Source: Bifidobacterium animalis subsp. animalis ATCC 25527 (GTDB taxonomy: Bacteria; Actinomycetota; Actinomycetes; Actinomycetales; Bifidobacteriaceae). Taken from it: 64,000 nucleotides of DNA. Location of the stretch: assembly GCF_000260715.1 (NCBI RefSeq), contig NC_017834.1:1302001-1366000 (forward strand), given 5' to 3'. Position 1 is the stretch's first letter. Each line of letters begins with the position of its first letter. The notes beneath the pieces were generated by a model that saw nothing but the letters and a program-made list of their open reading frames with translations, did not search any database and was not told the origin of the DNA. The translations under genes and the position numbers were made by a program. Below are positions 41,167 to 50,563 of this stretch, piece after piece.

Positions 41167-42807
41167 TCACTTGGACATCACTTGATAGATGGGCTGGTTC
41201 TGCCAATCCATCTGGAAGTTCTTGACACCCTTGGCTGCCACGCCGTCCGCATTGGAGTAGTACAGCGGGAACGCCGGAAGCTGCTCGAGCAGAATCTCCT
41301 CGGCATCGTGGTAGTACTTGATGGCCTTCTCCTGATCGGTCGACGAGGCGGCCTGATCGAGGAGCTTGTCGACGTCCTTGTTCGAGTAGTCGCCGTCGTT
41401 GGAGCCGTGACCATTCGCCGCAGCGGTGTCGTAGAGCTGGTACAGGTAGTTCTCAGCCGACGGGTAGTCAGGCTGCCAACCGGTGCGGAAGGCACCCTTG
41501 ATCGTACGGTTCGAAACGGCGTCGCGGAACTCCTGGAAGGTCGGCATCGGGTTGATCGAGGCCTGGATGCCGAGCGTGTTGTTCACCTGGTTCACCACGG
41601 CCTCGTAGATCGGCTGGGCGCCGCCATCGGCGTTGAACGAGAACGTGAGCTTGCCGTCGTACTTCGAGATCGCGTCAGCCTTCGCCCACAGCTCCTTCGC
41701 CTTGGTCGGGTTGTACTTGAGGTTGTCGGAGCCCTTGAGATCCTTCGAATAGCCCGGGATCACCGGTGCGGTGAAGTCGGTGGCCACAGTGCCGATGCCA
41801 TTGAGCACTTTCTCGACGATCTGCTCACGGTTGATGGCCATGGAGAGGGCCTGACGGCGCAGCTGGCCTTCCTCGGTGCTGGTCTTCCAGTGGTCGAGGT
41901 CCGCCGGGATGGTGAAGGTCTGGATCACGGAGCCGGCCTTGTTGTAAGGCTCAACATCCGGGTCGCTCTGGAAGGTCTTCGTGTTGGAGGCCGGGACGGT
42001 GTCCATCACATCGAGGTTGCCCGCCTGCACATCGGCATATGCCGAGTCCGGGGAGGTGTAGATCTTGAAGGTGACGCCGTTGTTGGCGACCTTCTGAGAG
42101 CCCTTGTAGTCGGCGTTCTTGGAAAGCACGATCTGCTTGCCGTGATCCCAGCTGTCGAGCTTGTACATGCCGTTGCCCACCGGCTTCTCGCCGAAGGCCT
42201 TCGGGTCCTTGTAGAACGATTCCGGCAGCGGCGCGAAGGCCAGGTAGCCGATCTTGACCGGGAACACCGAATCAGGCGCGTTGAGGTCGACGGTGAAGGT
42301 CTTGTCGTCCTTGACCTTCAGGCCTTCGAGCTGCTCGTCACCCTTGAGGGAGTTGGCATCCTGCAGCTTGTCGTAGCCCTTGATCGAGCTGAAGAAGGAG
42401 GAGCACTTCTGGGCGTTCTTTGCATTGGCCACATAGCTCCATGCCTTGGTGAACGACTCGGCGGTGACCGGCGTGCCGTCGGTGAACTTCCAGCCGTCCT
42501 TGAGCGTGATCGTATACTGGGTGGAGTCGGCATTCGGCTTGATCGAGTCGGCGACCTCGTTCTCCGCCTCACCCTTGGCGTTGAAGGCGATGAGGTTGGC
42601 GAACAGCAGCTGGCCCACCTTGCCGCCGCCGGTCTCATTGGTGTCGCCCGGGATCAGCGCGTTCTGCGGCTCGGAGTTGTATGCGGTGATGATGTTGTCG
42701 CCGGAGCCCTTGGCCGAGCTGCCACCGTTGGAACCACAGGCGCTCAGGCTCAGCATCATGCCCAGTGAGCAGATGCCGGCGATGAGGCCGAGTGTCTTCT
42801 TCTTCAT
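41167..42807 (-). CDS. Oligopeptide ABC importer substrate-binding lipoprotein (OppA-like)
   Basis: The 546-residue lipoprotein captures peptides outside the cell and hands them to the OppBC permeases. Its signal peptide MKKKTLGLIAGICSLGMMLS ends in lipobox LSAC with the anchoring Cys at 24. The mature protein is a type 2 binding protein of family SBP_bac_5 (TYTI-like start, VGNGMYKLDSWDHGKQIVLS, LRRQALSMAINREQIVEKVL, TGWQPDYPSAENYLYQLYD). The C-terminus FPLYYSNADGVAAKGVKNFQ is typical. The length is normal. It is the first gene of the operon, and a stem-loop lies 40-80 bases upstream. Confidence 0.95.
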   Translation of the reverse strand: MKKKTLGLIAGICSLGMMLSLSACGSNGGSSAKGSGDNIITAYNSEPQNALIPGDTNETGGGKVGQLLFANLIAFNAKGEAENEVADSIKPNADSTQYTITLKDGWKFTDGTPVTAESFTKAWSYVANAKNAQKCSSFFSSIKGYDKLQDANSLKGDEQLEGLKVKDDKTFTVDLNAPDSVFPVKIGYLAFAPLPESFYKDPKAFGEKPVGNGMYKLDSWDHGKQIVLSKNADYKGSQKVANNGVTFKIYTSPDSAYADVQAGNLDVMDTVPASNTKTFQSDPDVEPYNKAGSVIQTFTIPADLDHWKTSTEEGQLRRQALSMAINREQIVEKVLNGIGTVATDFTAPVIPGYSKDLKGSDNLKYNPTKAKELWAKADAISKYDGKLTFSFNADGGAQPIYEAVVNQVNNTLGIQASINPMPTFQEFRDAVSNRTIKGAFRTGWQPDYPSAENYLYQLYDTAAANGHGSNDGDYSNKDVDKLLDQAASSTDQEKAIKYYHDAEEILLEQLPAFPLYYSNADGVAAKGVKNFQMDWQNQPIYQVMSK

Positions 42808-42846
42808 GGTATCTCCTATTCATATGCAGACGAATACTCGCCTAAT

Positions 42847-42885
42847 AGCAGCGGGGCTGAAGGTGGAACCCTCAACCCCGTTGCT
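42847..42885 (-). terminator. Stem-loop between xerC and oppA
   Basis: A 17-bp stem (42847-42863 with 42869-42885) with one mismatch and two G-U pairs as minus-strand RNA. It could end the xerC transcript or sit in the oppA leader. Confidence 0.5.
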
Positions 42886-43082
42886 GATTACCAATCATTA
42901 TTGCCATACCTCCCGTCAAATCAAAATCCGCAGCAGATTCATTCCATCAATGCATCCCATTTGCGAATACGTTGCAATATGTGCTTTTGCCGAGAGTCCT
43001 TCGCCGATTCACGAGGAATGAAGGCCGTGGCATTGTTACCGATGTGTTAACTGTCAGCACCAACGGTCTGGATCAATGCGTC

Positions 43083-44018
43083 TTATGCGCGTGGGAAAGC
43101 CTGCCTATAGCGATCCTTGAGCTGCTCGATCGAGACATGCGTATACCGCTGCGTGGTCTGCAACGAGGAATGGCCGAGCATCTCCTGCACTTCACGCAGA
43201 TCCGCACCGCCGTCGAGCATATGGGTGGCGGCGGAATGGCGCAACGCATGCGGCGAGATGTCGGGAACTCCCGACTGCTCGGCCTGCTCATGCACCACCT
43301 GACGCACCACACGCTGGTCGATGCGGCGCCCACGTACGCCAATGAACACCGCGTTGCTGCTGTGCCCATTCGCGAATACCGGCCTGCCCCCGTGCAGCCA
43401 GTGCTCGACTGCCTGTTGCGCAGGCATGCCGAACGGAATGACGCGCGTCTTGTTCCCCTTGCCGAGCACACGCACCGTGCGGTTCGACCAATCGAATGAG
43501 CCCATGTCCAATCCCACCAGTTCACCTACACGCATGCCCGTGGCATACAGCAATTCAATCATCGCGCAGTCACGGAGCGCCCTCGCATGAGCCTTCAGGG
43601 CGTCGTCCTTCGACTTGCCCGAGCCCCTCTCCCCCGCCTCGGCATCCACGGTGTCCATCAGCCGTTCGGCCTGGTCCTCATTCAGCACGGCCGGCAGATT
43701 CCTGTCGATCTTCGGCGTACGCACTGCATGCGCCGGGTTGTGGGCGAGCATCCCATGCTCATAGGCCCAAGTGAAGAAACCACGGACGGCTATCGTTTTG
43801 CGGGCGAGCGACGTCTTGCCCACGGTATGCGCCATACGCCCCATCCACATGCGCAGGTCGTCGAGCGTGACATCGTCGGGATTCCCGCGGCCGAGGGCAT
43901 CGAGCGTTTCCAGGCACTGCAGAATATCGCCGCGGTACGCCATGCAGGTGTGCTCGCTGAGTCCCCGGTTGGAGCGCAGATATTCGATGAACCGCTCCAT
44001 CAGCACTTGCGCATCCAT
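43083..44018 (-). CDS. xerC: Tyrosine recombinase XerC
   Basis: XerC with XerD resolves chromosome dimers at dif, controlled by FtsK. The 311-residue enzyme has the core-binding N-terminal domain (MERFIEYLRSNRGLSEHTCM) and the catalytic residues: Arg in ATGMRVGELVGLD, Lys in GKGNKTRVIPF, the box HALRHSAATHML, the second His in LGHSSLQTTQRY and the nucleophile Tyr in that box. ATG 44018 is preceded by GGAAGG with a 4-base spacer; the open frame upstream to 44225 has no similarity. XerC rather than XerD is inferred from it being separate from parA. Confidence 0.92.
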   Translation of the reverse strand: MDAQVLMERFIEYLRSNRGLSEHTCMAYRGDILQCLETLDALGRGNPDDVTLDDLRMWMGRMAHTVGKTSLARKTIAVRGFFTWAYEHGMLAHNPAHAVRTPKIDRNLPAVLNEDQAERLMDTVDAEAGERGSGKSKDDALKAHARALRDCAMIELLYATGMRVGELVGLDMGSFDWSNRTVRVLGKGNKTRVIPFGMPAQQAVEHWLHGGRPVFANGHSSNAVFIGVRGRRIDQRVVRQVVHEQAEQSGVPDISPHALRHSAATHMLDGGADLREVQEMLGHSSLQTTQRYTHVSIEQLKDRYRQAFPRA

Positions 44019-44263
44019 GGCACCTTCCATCTCGTGAGATTGTGCGATCCAGCATACCCCGTTTCCGGTACTGTGGTCTGTGCAAACGACCCGTCCATGA
44101 CCATATACATACGCATACAGATGGAAGCGACGGCCGTGCAGTGAAGATGAAGGAGCCCGCGCTATTTCGCGGGGCGAATATCGCGCCATGCCATACGCAT
44201 ACGCAGATTGGCGCATCCCACCCATCGAATACCGAGCGACGCGTGCCCGGAGGAAAGGTTTCC

Positions 44264-45073
44264 ATGAGCAAACAAGCCCGCACAGTCACGAATCCTGACG
44301 ACCCGGTCGTCGCCCGCGCAGTCGATCTGGTCAAGACCTACGGCGATACGGACAGCCAGGTGACGGCGCTCAACCATGTCAGCGTCGAATTCCAGCGCGG
44401 CGAGCTCACCGCGATCATGGGGCCGTCCGGATCCGGCAAGTCGACACTCATGCACTGCATGGCCGGATTGGACGTGCCGACGAGCGGACAGGTGTTCGTC
44501 GAAGACCTCGAGGTCTCGTCAATGAAGCAGAAGCAGCTCACCCAACTGCGGCGCAAAGAGATCGGCTTCATCTTCCAGTCCTTCAACCTCGTGCCCACGT
44601 TGACGGCCGAGGAGAACATTCTGCTACCGCTGCAGATCGCGCACCGCCCCATCGACCGCGACTGGTTCAACAAGGTCGTCGGCGTCGTGGGCCTCGGCAA
44701 CCGTCTCGACCACCGCCCCAGCCAGCTCTCCGGCGGCCAGCAGCAGCGTGTGGCCTGCGCCCGCGCCATAATGGAACGTCCGAGTGTCATCTTCGCCGAT
44801 GAACCCACCGGCAATCTCGATTCGCGCTCAAGCCGCGAGGTGCTCGGCTTCCTGCGCCAATGTGTGCAGGACTATGGCCAGTCGATCGTCATGGTGACGC
44901 ACGACCCGCGTGCCGCGAGCTTCGCCGACCGCGTGCTCGTGCTTTCGGACGGTTCGATCACGCAGGACATGGACCACCCGACCTACGACGACATTCTCGC
45001 CGTCTTCGCGGAGCACGACGATCCGGACAACGGCCCGGTCGAGGTTGAATCCGCGGACGCCAAGGAGGTCTGA
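44264..45073 (+). CDS. ABC transporter ATP-binding protein, MacB/LolD type
   Basis: This 269-residue ATPase energizes the FtsX-family permease encoded 7 bases downstream. Motifs: Walker [21 protein letters not shown], the MacB-type [21 protein letters not shown]-loop region, signature [17 protein letters not shown], Walker [21 protein letters not shown], and the H-loop [22 protein letters not shown] 44264 has GGAGGAAAGG upstream. Members pump no substrate through the membrane in the usual sense; they transmit mechanical force to extracytoplasmic domains or extract lipids and peptides. It is divergent from xerC. Confidence 0.93.
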   Translation: MSKQARTVTNPDDPVVARAVDLVKTYGDTDSQVTALNHVSVEFQRGELTAIMGPSGSGKSTLMHCMAGLDVPTSGQVFVEDLEVSSMKQKQLTQLRRKEIGFIFQSFNLVPTLTAEENILLPLQIAHRPIDRDWFNKVVGVVGLGNRLDHRPSQLSGGQQQRVACARAIMERPSVIFADEPTGNLDSRSSREVLGFLRQCVQDYGQSIVMVTHDPRAASFADRVLVLSDGSITQDMDHPTYDDILAVFAEHDDPDNGPVEVESADAKEV

Positions 45074-45080
45074 GCCTCCG

Positions 45081-47915
45081 ATGTTCCGTATTGGATTACG
45101 AGATACCAAGGCGCATTTCCGCCGCTTCATCATGTCGATCATCGCGATCGCGCTCGGCGTCGCGTTCGTCGTCGGCTCGTTCTGCTTCCGTGAGATGCTC
45201 AATGACCAGGTCTCGCAGATGATGGGCTCGAACTCGGATGCCGACGTCTATGTGCGCGGCGCGACCGAACAGAAGAAGGACGGGGAAGACAGCTTCGGCT
45301 CCTACAACAGCACCTACAACGAGATCAGCACCGATATCATCCCCGACATCGAGAAGGTCGATGGTGTTGTCAGTGCCGATGCGACGCATCAGCTGAGCAA
45401 CGCCGTGCTGCTCGACCATAACGGTGACGCGATGGCGACGATCGGCGCCCCGACGCTTGTCATCGGCGTCGATGAGCACGACCCGTGGCGTTCCGCCCAT
45501 TTCGTCTCCGGCGGTTACCCGCAGACCGACAGCGAAATCGCTCTGTTGCAGGACACGGCGGACAAGGCCGGACTCGAGACCGGAGACAAGGCAAAACTCA
45601 TTGTCGACGGCGAGGCACGTGAAATGACGGTCTCCGGAGTTTTCACAACCGATTCCTCACAGCTGGGCGCGATTCTCATCCTGGCTCGACCCGGCTTCGT
45701 CGAGCATACACTGCAGCAGGAGAACGAAGATACATCGAGCGTCCAGTCCATCGGCGTCTACGGCAGCAAGACGACACCACTCGATGAGGCGGCCCAGCAG
45801 CAGCTTGCCGACCGCATCAACCAGGAGCTGCCGAAAAGCGTCGACGCGCACGCTGTGACAGGCGACTCGGTGCGCGACGATGCGACGAAGAGCATTCAGG
45901 ACCAGCTCGGCTTCATCCAGCCGTTGATTCTGATCTTCGCGGCGATCGCATTGTTCGTCGGCGCGTTCATCATCGCGAACACGTTCACGATGATCGTGCG
46001 CGAATCGATGCGCGGCTATGCGCTGCTGCGCTCGGTCGGCGCCTCGCCGCTGCAGGTGTTCGCAAGCGTGCTCGTGCAGGCCGTCATCCTAGGCCTAGTC
46101 GGCTCCGGCATCGGCGTCTTGCTCGGCTGGGGTCTGCTCGAATTGATCGCGAAGGGCATGACAAGCAGCGGCATGCCGCTGTCCGGCTCGCCCGCACCAT
46201 CGGCGACCGATGTCATCATCGGCGTCATCGTCGGTGTCGTCGTGACGATCATCGGAGCGACACTGCCGGCGAAAACCGCGGCGACCGCGCCGCCGATCCA
46301 AGCGATGAACGAGACGGTCAACCCGGAGAAGCCGGTGAAGGCCCGCGGCTGGATCGGCATCGTGATGGTGGCCGTCGGTGCTGCATGGTGGGTGCTGTGC
46401 TATCTCGGCGCCGCCAAGCGCGCGGATTGGCAGTGGCTCAGGGATCTCGGACCCGGCTGGACGCTCGGCCTTGGTGCCGGATTCGTCGTCATCGGCGCGA
46501 TCGTCTGCGCGCCGGCGTTCGTCGCACCGGCCGCAAAGGTGCTCGGCTGGATTCCGTCAAAGATGTTCCCGGTCACCGGCAAACTCGCGACGCGCAACAT
46601 CGGGCGCGCGAAGCGGCGCACCGCGAACACGGCGGCCGCGCTGTTCATCGGCGTCGCGATCGTCAGCTGCCTCGGTGTCGTCGCGTCGTCGATGAAGACC
46701 TCGGTGAGCGACCTCGTCGACAACAACGTGAACGCGGACTATGTGGCGATGACGGCGAGCATGACGCAGCCGATCTCCTCGAAGGCCGTCGACGCGGTCG
46801 AGGACACGGAAGGCGTGGGTGCCTCGTCGGCCGTCTCCATGCTGCCCACGGTGAAGGTGACGAACGCCACGAAGACCATCATGCCGACCACGAGCAAGGT
46901 CGATCTGTTCACGAAGATCGCACCGGTCGAACGACAGGATGGCGATGCCGCGAAGGCGATCGAGAACGGTGAGGCCGTGATTGGCCGTACCGTCGCCAAT
47001 GATAAGCACTGGAAAATCGGTGGCACGATTGATCTCAAGTCCGAGAACACATCGGTCGACGAACAGGCCACGAATCAGGCAGCCGAAGCCTACCAGAAGC
47101 AGATCGAATCCCAGGCGACGGCACTGCAGCAGGAAGCGCAGCGGCTTGCCTCCTCAGGCGACGTCTCCGGCGCTCAGAGCAAAGCGAAGGAGGCGGAGAG
47201 CATCGTCAAGCAGGCGCAGAATACCGACCCGAAGCAGTTCGTCAGGATGAAGACCGAGACGAAGAAGGAGCAGGTTAAAATCGGTGCAATCGTTGATGAC
47301 GCTCTGTACTCCGACGGCATCATAATCTCGCTGCCGACTGCGGAGAGGCTCACGAGCAAAGACATGATGATGGTCACGCAGATATACGTGCAGGCGAAGC
47401 CCGGTGCAAATGTCGAGCAGCTAGGCAAAGACCTGAAGAAGGCCGTGAAGCCGTTCTACACGATCTCAGTGCTCACACGCGACGAGTTCAAATCGTCGAT
47501 GAGTTCGATGATCAATTCGATGCTCTCGATCATCTACGCACTGCTCGCGCTGTCGATCATCATCGCGATCTTCGGCATCGTCAACACGTTGGCACTCAAT
47601 GTGTCGGAACGCACGAAGGAGATCGGCTTGCTGCGCGCAATCGGCACATCGAATGGCCAGGTGCGCGGCATGCTCGCGATCGAGGCGGTCATCCTCTCGG
47701 TGTTCGGCACACTGGTCGGCATCGTCGTGGGTGTGGCGGCCGGCGTCGTAATTCGCATAGCCTATGAGTCCCAGGGCATGACGACACTGGCGATCCCGTG
47801 GGACCAGCTCGTGCTGTTCCTCGTCGTCGCGATCCTCGTCGGCCTCATCGCCAGCATCTCGCCGGCAAGGCGTGCGCTGAAGCAACCCGTGCTCAACGCA
47901 GTCGCCAGCGAGTGA
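45081..47915 (+). CDS. Large FtsX-family ABC permease with coiled-coil insertion
   Basis: The 944-residue permease has two FtsX domains. Helix 1 is IMSIIAIALGVAFVVGSFCF, followed by a first extracytoplasmic domain (45-260), helices 2-4 (LGFIQPLILIFAAIALFVGA onward), two linking helices, a second domain (about 530-800), and three final helices (MLSIIYALLALSIIIAIFGI, ERTKEIGLLRAIGTSNGQVR). The second extracytoplasmic domain carries a Gln/Ala/Glu-rich coiled coil (residues about 655-720), which is unusual. The GGAGG ribosome site is 12 bases from the ATG and may pair with CCTCC in between. Cargo is unknown. Confidence 0.9.
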   Translation: MFRIGLRDTKAHFRRFIMSIIAIALGVAFVVGSFCFREMLNDQVSQMMGSNSDADVYVRGATEQKKDGEDSFGSYNSTYNEISTDIIPDIEKVDGVVSADATHQLSNAVLLDHNGDAMATIGAPTLVIGVDEHDPWRSAHFVSGGYPQTDSEIALLQDTADKAGLETGDKAKLIVDGEAREMTVSGVFTTDSSQLGAILILARPGFVEHTLQQENEDTSSVQSIGVYGSKTTPLDEAAQQQLADRINQELPKSVDAHAVTGDSVRDDATKSIQDQLGFIQPLILIFAAIALFVGAFIIANTFTMIVRESMRGYALLRSVGASPLQVFASVLVQAVILGLVGSGIGVLLGWGLLELIAKGMTSSGMPLSGSPAPSATDVIIGVIVGVVVTIIGATLPAKTAATAPPIQAMNETVNPEKPVKARGWIGIVMVAVGAAWWVLCYLGAAKRADWQWLRDLGPGWTLGLGAGFVVIGAIVCAPAFVAPAAKVLGWIPSKMFPVTGKLATRNIGRAKRRTANTAAALFIGVAIVSCLGVVASSMKTSVSDLVDNNVNADYVAMTASMTQPISSKAVDAVEDTEGVGASSAVSMLPTVKVTNATKTIMPTTSKVDLFTKIAPVERQDGDAAKAIENGEAVIGRTVANDKHWKIGGTIDLKSENTSVDEQATNQAAEAYQKQIESQATALQQEAQRLASSGDVSGAQSKAKEAESIVKQAQNTDPKQFVRMKTETKKEQVKIGAIVDDALYSDGIIISLPTAERLTSKDMMMVTQIYVQAKPGANVEQLGKDLKKAVKPFYTISVLTRDEFKSSMSSMINSMLSIIYALLALSIIIAIFGIVNTLALNVSERTKEIGLLRAIGTSNGQVRGMLAIEAVILSVFGTLVGIVVGVAAGVVIRIAYESQGMTTLAIPWDQLVLFLVVAILVGLIASISPARRALKQPVLNAVASE

Positions 47916-47930
47916 CAGCGAACACCGGCT

Positions 47931-47970
47931 GACTGGGCCCGGTCAATCGCACGATTGGCCGGGCCCAGTC
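47931..47970 (+). terminator. Terminator of the MacB-type operon
   Basis: A 19-bp stem (47931-47949 with 47952-47970) with a single G-U position starts 16 bases after the permease stop. Confidence 0.8.
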
Positions 47971-48055
47971 GTTATACGCGCTCCCCGAAGGCCATGGCAC
48001 GATGTCTGCGCAGCGTTGCATGTTGGGAGGGCATCGTTTTCGAGAAGGAGCGCGA

Positions 48056-48307
48056 ATGAGATTGCCGGAACGAATCCCGGTGGGAGCGCGTGTAGTCGTG
48101 CGCGTCACTGATGGCGTCGACGAGTACACTGGTCGACTGCAGTACCGCGACTATGTGGGCCATGTGCGTGCGTGGGATGGCAGAACACTGCAACTGACGC
48201 GCGATGCCGCGGCGAACGGCAGCAGACCCGCACAGGAAGTGGATATATCGGCGACCGACATCGCCATTCTCAAACCGGTGCCAGAGCGTCCAGCAGCCCG
48301 TCGCTGA
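48056..48307 (+). CDS. Small SH3-like domain protein
   Basis: This 83-residue protein is mostly beta strand. Its pattern (GARVVVRVTDGVDEYTGRLQ ... VDISATDIAILKPVPERPAA) resembles the small SH3-like N-terminal domain found fused to GNAT acetyltransferases in other actinobacteria (Rv0428c-like), here standing alone. The resemblance is from memory and modest. ATG 48056 is well supported by GAAGGAG just upstream; the longer frame to 48002 is not. It is convergent with tyrA, 15 bases away. The function is unknown. Confidence 0.7.
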   Translation: MRLPERIPVGARVVVRVTDGVDEYTGRLQYRDYVGHVRAWDGRTLQLTRDAAANGSRPAQEVDISATDIAILKPVPERPAARR

Positions 48308-48322
48308 GCAGCGGGCAACGCG

Positions 48323-49432
48323 TCAGGCGTGAATGCTCGGACGCTGCTCGGCAATCAGGCGATGCCCGGAGGTGAAGCGCACAATGTACTCACCCCGTTG
48401 GGCGGATTTGAGCAGCTGCTCGCGCCAATGCTCAGGGTCGATGCGCAGCGACTGGAAGATGGTCTCGGTGCTGTCGCTCACCTTCCCCGCATTGGTCTGC
48501 GCCTTGTAGTCGCGATACGGCTGTCCCTCGGCGAAGAAACGGCGAATCTCGGTCTCGTCTTCCTCATGCAGGGCATCGGCGAACTCGCTCAGCCGATCGA
48601 TCATGCGATGCAGCAGTTCCTCCACATTATGCGCGTTCTCGATCACCATGGCACGCGTGCGATCCGGGTCGGTCAATGCCACGCGGGTCATGTCGCGCCA
48701 GGAGCCGGCCGAGAGTGCCGAGGCGATGGCGTTGTTTGTATCACTCGTCATCTCGTTGATGAGCGCCGTGGACAGCACATGCGGCATATGCGAGATGAGC
48801 GACGCCTCGCAGTCATGGGTTACATCGTCAATCACGATCATCGTGTTGCGCACCCCGCGTGTGATCATGCCGGCGATTTGCACGACCCTCCGGTACTGCG
48901 TCTGCGGACCGAACGTGACCGCCCACAGTGCGTCATTGAACAGCGTGGGGTCTGCGGACACCCAGCCGGAATGCTCGTTGCCGGCCATCGGATGCGCTCC
49001 CACGTAGCAGTCGAGCAGCCCGACTTCGCTCACCTGTGTGTGCACGGGCCCCTTCACCGAACCGACGTCGGACAGCGTGGTCTTCTGTGGATTGATAATC
49101 GGTTTGATCGTCTGCAGCACCTGCGGCATCGCCACGAGCGGATTGCACAGCATGAGCACATCCGGCTCCTCCGCCACCAGCTCCTCAAGCGTGTCCTTGC
49201 AGTCGATGCCGGCCGCCCGCGCATTCGCATACGGATGGTCGCGATGATTCCATGCACTCACATGGCAGCCGGACTCACGCAGACGGCGTGCCAGCGAGCC
49301 CCCGATGAGCCCGAGGCCCACTATAGCGACATGCTTGGGGCATTCGATGCCCTCCGGTGCGATTTGGGGTTCGCCGGCGTTGTCGCGATCCCACTGCTTG
49401 ATCGTCTCCTCGTGCATATCCCGCTCTACCAC
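48323..49432 (-). CDS. tyrA: Prephenate dehydrogenase
   Basis: TyrA oxidatively decarboxylates prephenate to 4-hydroxyphenylpyruvate in tyrosine synthesis. The 369-residue protein has a Rossmann NAD-binding motif VAIVGLGLIGGSLARRLRES, the catalytic His region VGAHPMAGNEHSGWVSADPT, and the helical dimerization domain. The start is GTG 49432 with AAAGGA 6 bases upstream. It overlaps the pheA stop by 7 bases, so phenylalanine and tyrosine branch enzymes are co-translated. No fused chorismate mutase is seen. Confidence 0.93.
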   Translation of the reverse strand: MVERDMHEETIKQWDRDNAGEPQIAPEGIECPKHVAIVGLGLIGGSLARRLRESGCHVSAWNHRDHPYANARAAGIDCKDTLEELVAEEPDVLMLCNPLVAMPQVLQTIKPIINPQKTTLSDVGSVKGPVHTQVSEVGLLDCYVGAHPMAGNEHSGWVSADPTLFNDALWAVTFGPQTQYRRVVQIAGMITRGVRNTMIVIDDVTHDCEASLISHMPHVLSTALINEMTSDTNNAIASALSAGSWRDMTRVALTDPDRTRAMVIENAHNVEELLHRMIDRLSEFADALHEEDETEIRRFFAEGQPYRDYKAQTNAGKVSDSTETIFQSLRIDPEHWREQLLKSAQRGEYIVRFTSGHRLIAEQRPSIHA

Positions 49433-50541
49433 AGCAATTCCTTTCGCACATCCGCGCTCTCACGCCAATTCGCCATGTGGGGTTCACCTTCGAATCGTAC
49501 TCCACCCGCAGGAAGCATCCATTCCGAGACCGTTGGGTAGTTACGCTCGTCTCGCGGGTAGACCGCCAGCGTGCGCACCCAGTCGCCGTGCTCGCATATC
49601 TCCACCAGCGCGTTCACGAACCGTTCGTCCCACGGTGCCGCGTCGAGCGTCGCCAGGAAGCTGTAGGTGCCGTCGCGTCCCTTGACCGGCCGCGATATCA
49701 GGCTCACCATGTTCAGTTGCGCGTCGCGCAGCACGTCAAGCAGATTCGCGAGCACACCGGGCCCCGTCACCAGCGGAATGAACGCGATGACCGATTCGAA
49801 TTCAGTCTGCGGCTCACTACGTGGGATTCGCAACCGCTCCACCACCTGACTGCGCGGGGCGATCGTGAGGAACTCGGTGCGAGCGCCCTCGAAATCTCCC
49901 ACATTGGCCGCCACGCGGTGCAGACCGTAGATGTCGGCACAGATCGAGGGACCCAATGCAATCTGGAAGTCCTGAAGATCGCGGCAGGCGGCGGCATTCG
50001 ATGCCGCGGGAACCGGGTTCAGTCCATGCTCGCGCGCGAATCGCCGGCATTGTGCGAGTCCGTGCGAATGCGCGCAGACCGCGGTGCAATCGCGCATCGC
50101 AAGCTCGTCAATCGCGGGCGGCGTTGCGGCGGAACCATAGGCATTCGCATTGTCGCGGGCTGGAATCTGCGCATCGTCGACGGCGATCTCACTGGCATAC
50201 TGTTCGCACGCATGCCGGTAGGTGCGCTCGGTGACGAATGCGTCGAATCGCACATTCACGCCCACGCGCAGGAAACCGGCGGCATCGGCGACGTCCATCA
50301 TGAGGTCGAGATTGGGGACCACGAATCCCTCGACATTGTTCTCCCAGGCGATGGTCCCCCATCCCTGCCCGAGCTCCACTGCATGCAGGATCTGCGGAAC
50401 CGTGTCGCAGGCGACGAATTCGAAATCCGCGACGTCTATATGCAGTCTACGTGATGCCTCGGCGGCGGACTCGATGGCCGCCTGATGCGTGAACGAGCCC
50501 TGCGGGCCGAGATAATGGATGCGTGTGGATTGCCGCGTCAT
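49426..50541 (-). CDS. pheA: Prephenate dehydratase
   Basis: PheA converts prephenate to phenylpyruvate in phenylalanine synthesis. The 371-residue enzyme has the catalytic domain (IHYLGPQGSFTHQAAIES, GWGTIAWENNVEGFVVPNLD) and an insertion-bearing middle. A C-terminal ACT regulatory domain (residues about 255-340, GPGVLANLLDVLRDAQLNMV then SRPVKGRDGTYSFLATLD) would bind phenylalanine for feedback. At about 370 residues it is longer than the typical 280-300, partly from a spacer around ARDNANAYGSAATPP. ATG 50541 is preceded by GTGAGGG. tyrA is downstream and overlaps it. Confidence 0.92.
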   Translation of the reverse strand: MTRQSTRIHYLGPQGSFTHQAAIESAAEASRRLHIDVADFEFVACDTVPQILHAVELGQGWGTIAWENNVEGFVVPNLDLMMDVADAAGFLRVGVNVRFDAFVTERTYRHACEQYASEIAVDDAQIPARDNANAYGSAATPPAIDELAMRDCTAVCAHSHGLAQCRRFAREHGLNPVPAASNAAACRDLQDFQIALGPSICADIYGLHRVAANVGDFEGARTEFLTIAPRSQVVERLRIPRSEPQTEFESVIAFIPLVTGPGVLANLLDVLRDAQLNMVSLISRPVKGRDGTYSFLATLDAAPWDERFVNALVEICEHGDWVRTLAVYPRDERNYPTVSEWMLPAGGVRFEGEPHMANWRESADVRKELLW

Positions 50542-50563
50542 GGATTCCCTCACCTACCTGCCG

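Noticed and set aside
41182..42768. 528-codon plus-strand frame opposite oppA, and similar long frames at 37477-39090, 29772-31526, 18482-19708 and 5006-6604
   Set aside because: All lie antisense to well-identified genes, have low-complexity translations and no domain signal.
42847..42890. T-box-like string aaggtggaacc on the plus strand
   Set aside because: No plus-strand gene follows; xerC is on the minus strand, and the surrounding stem-loop explains the string.
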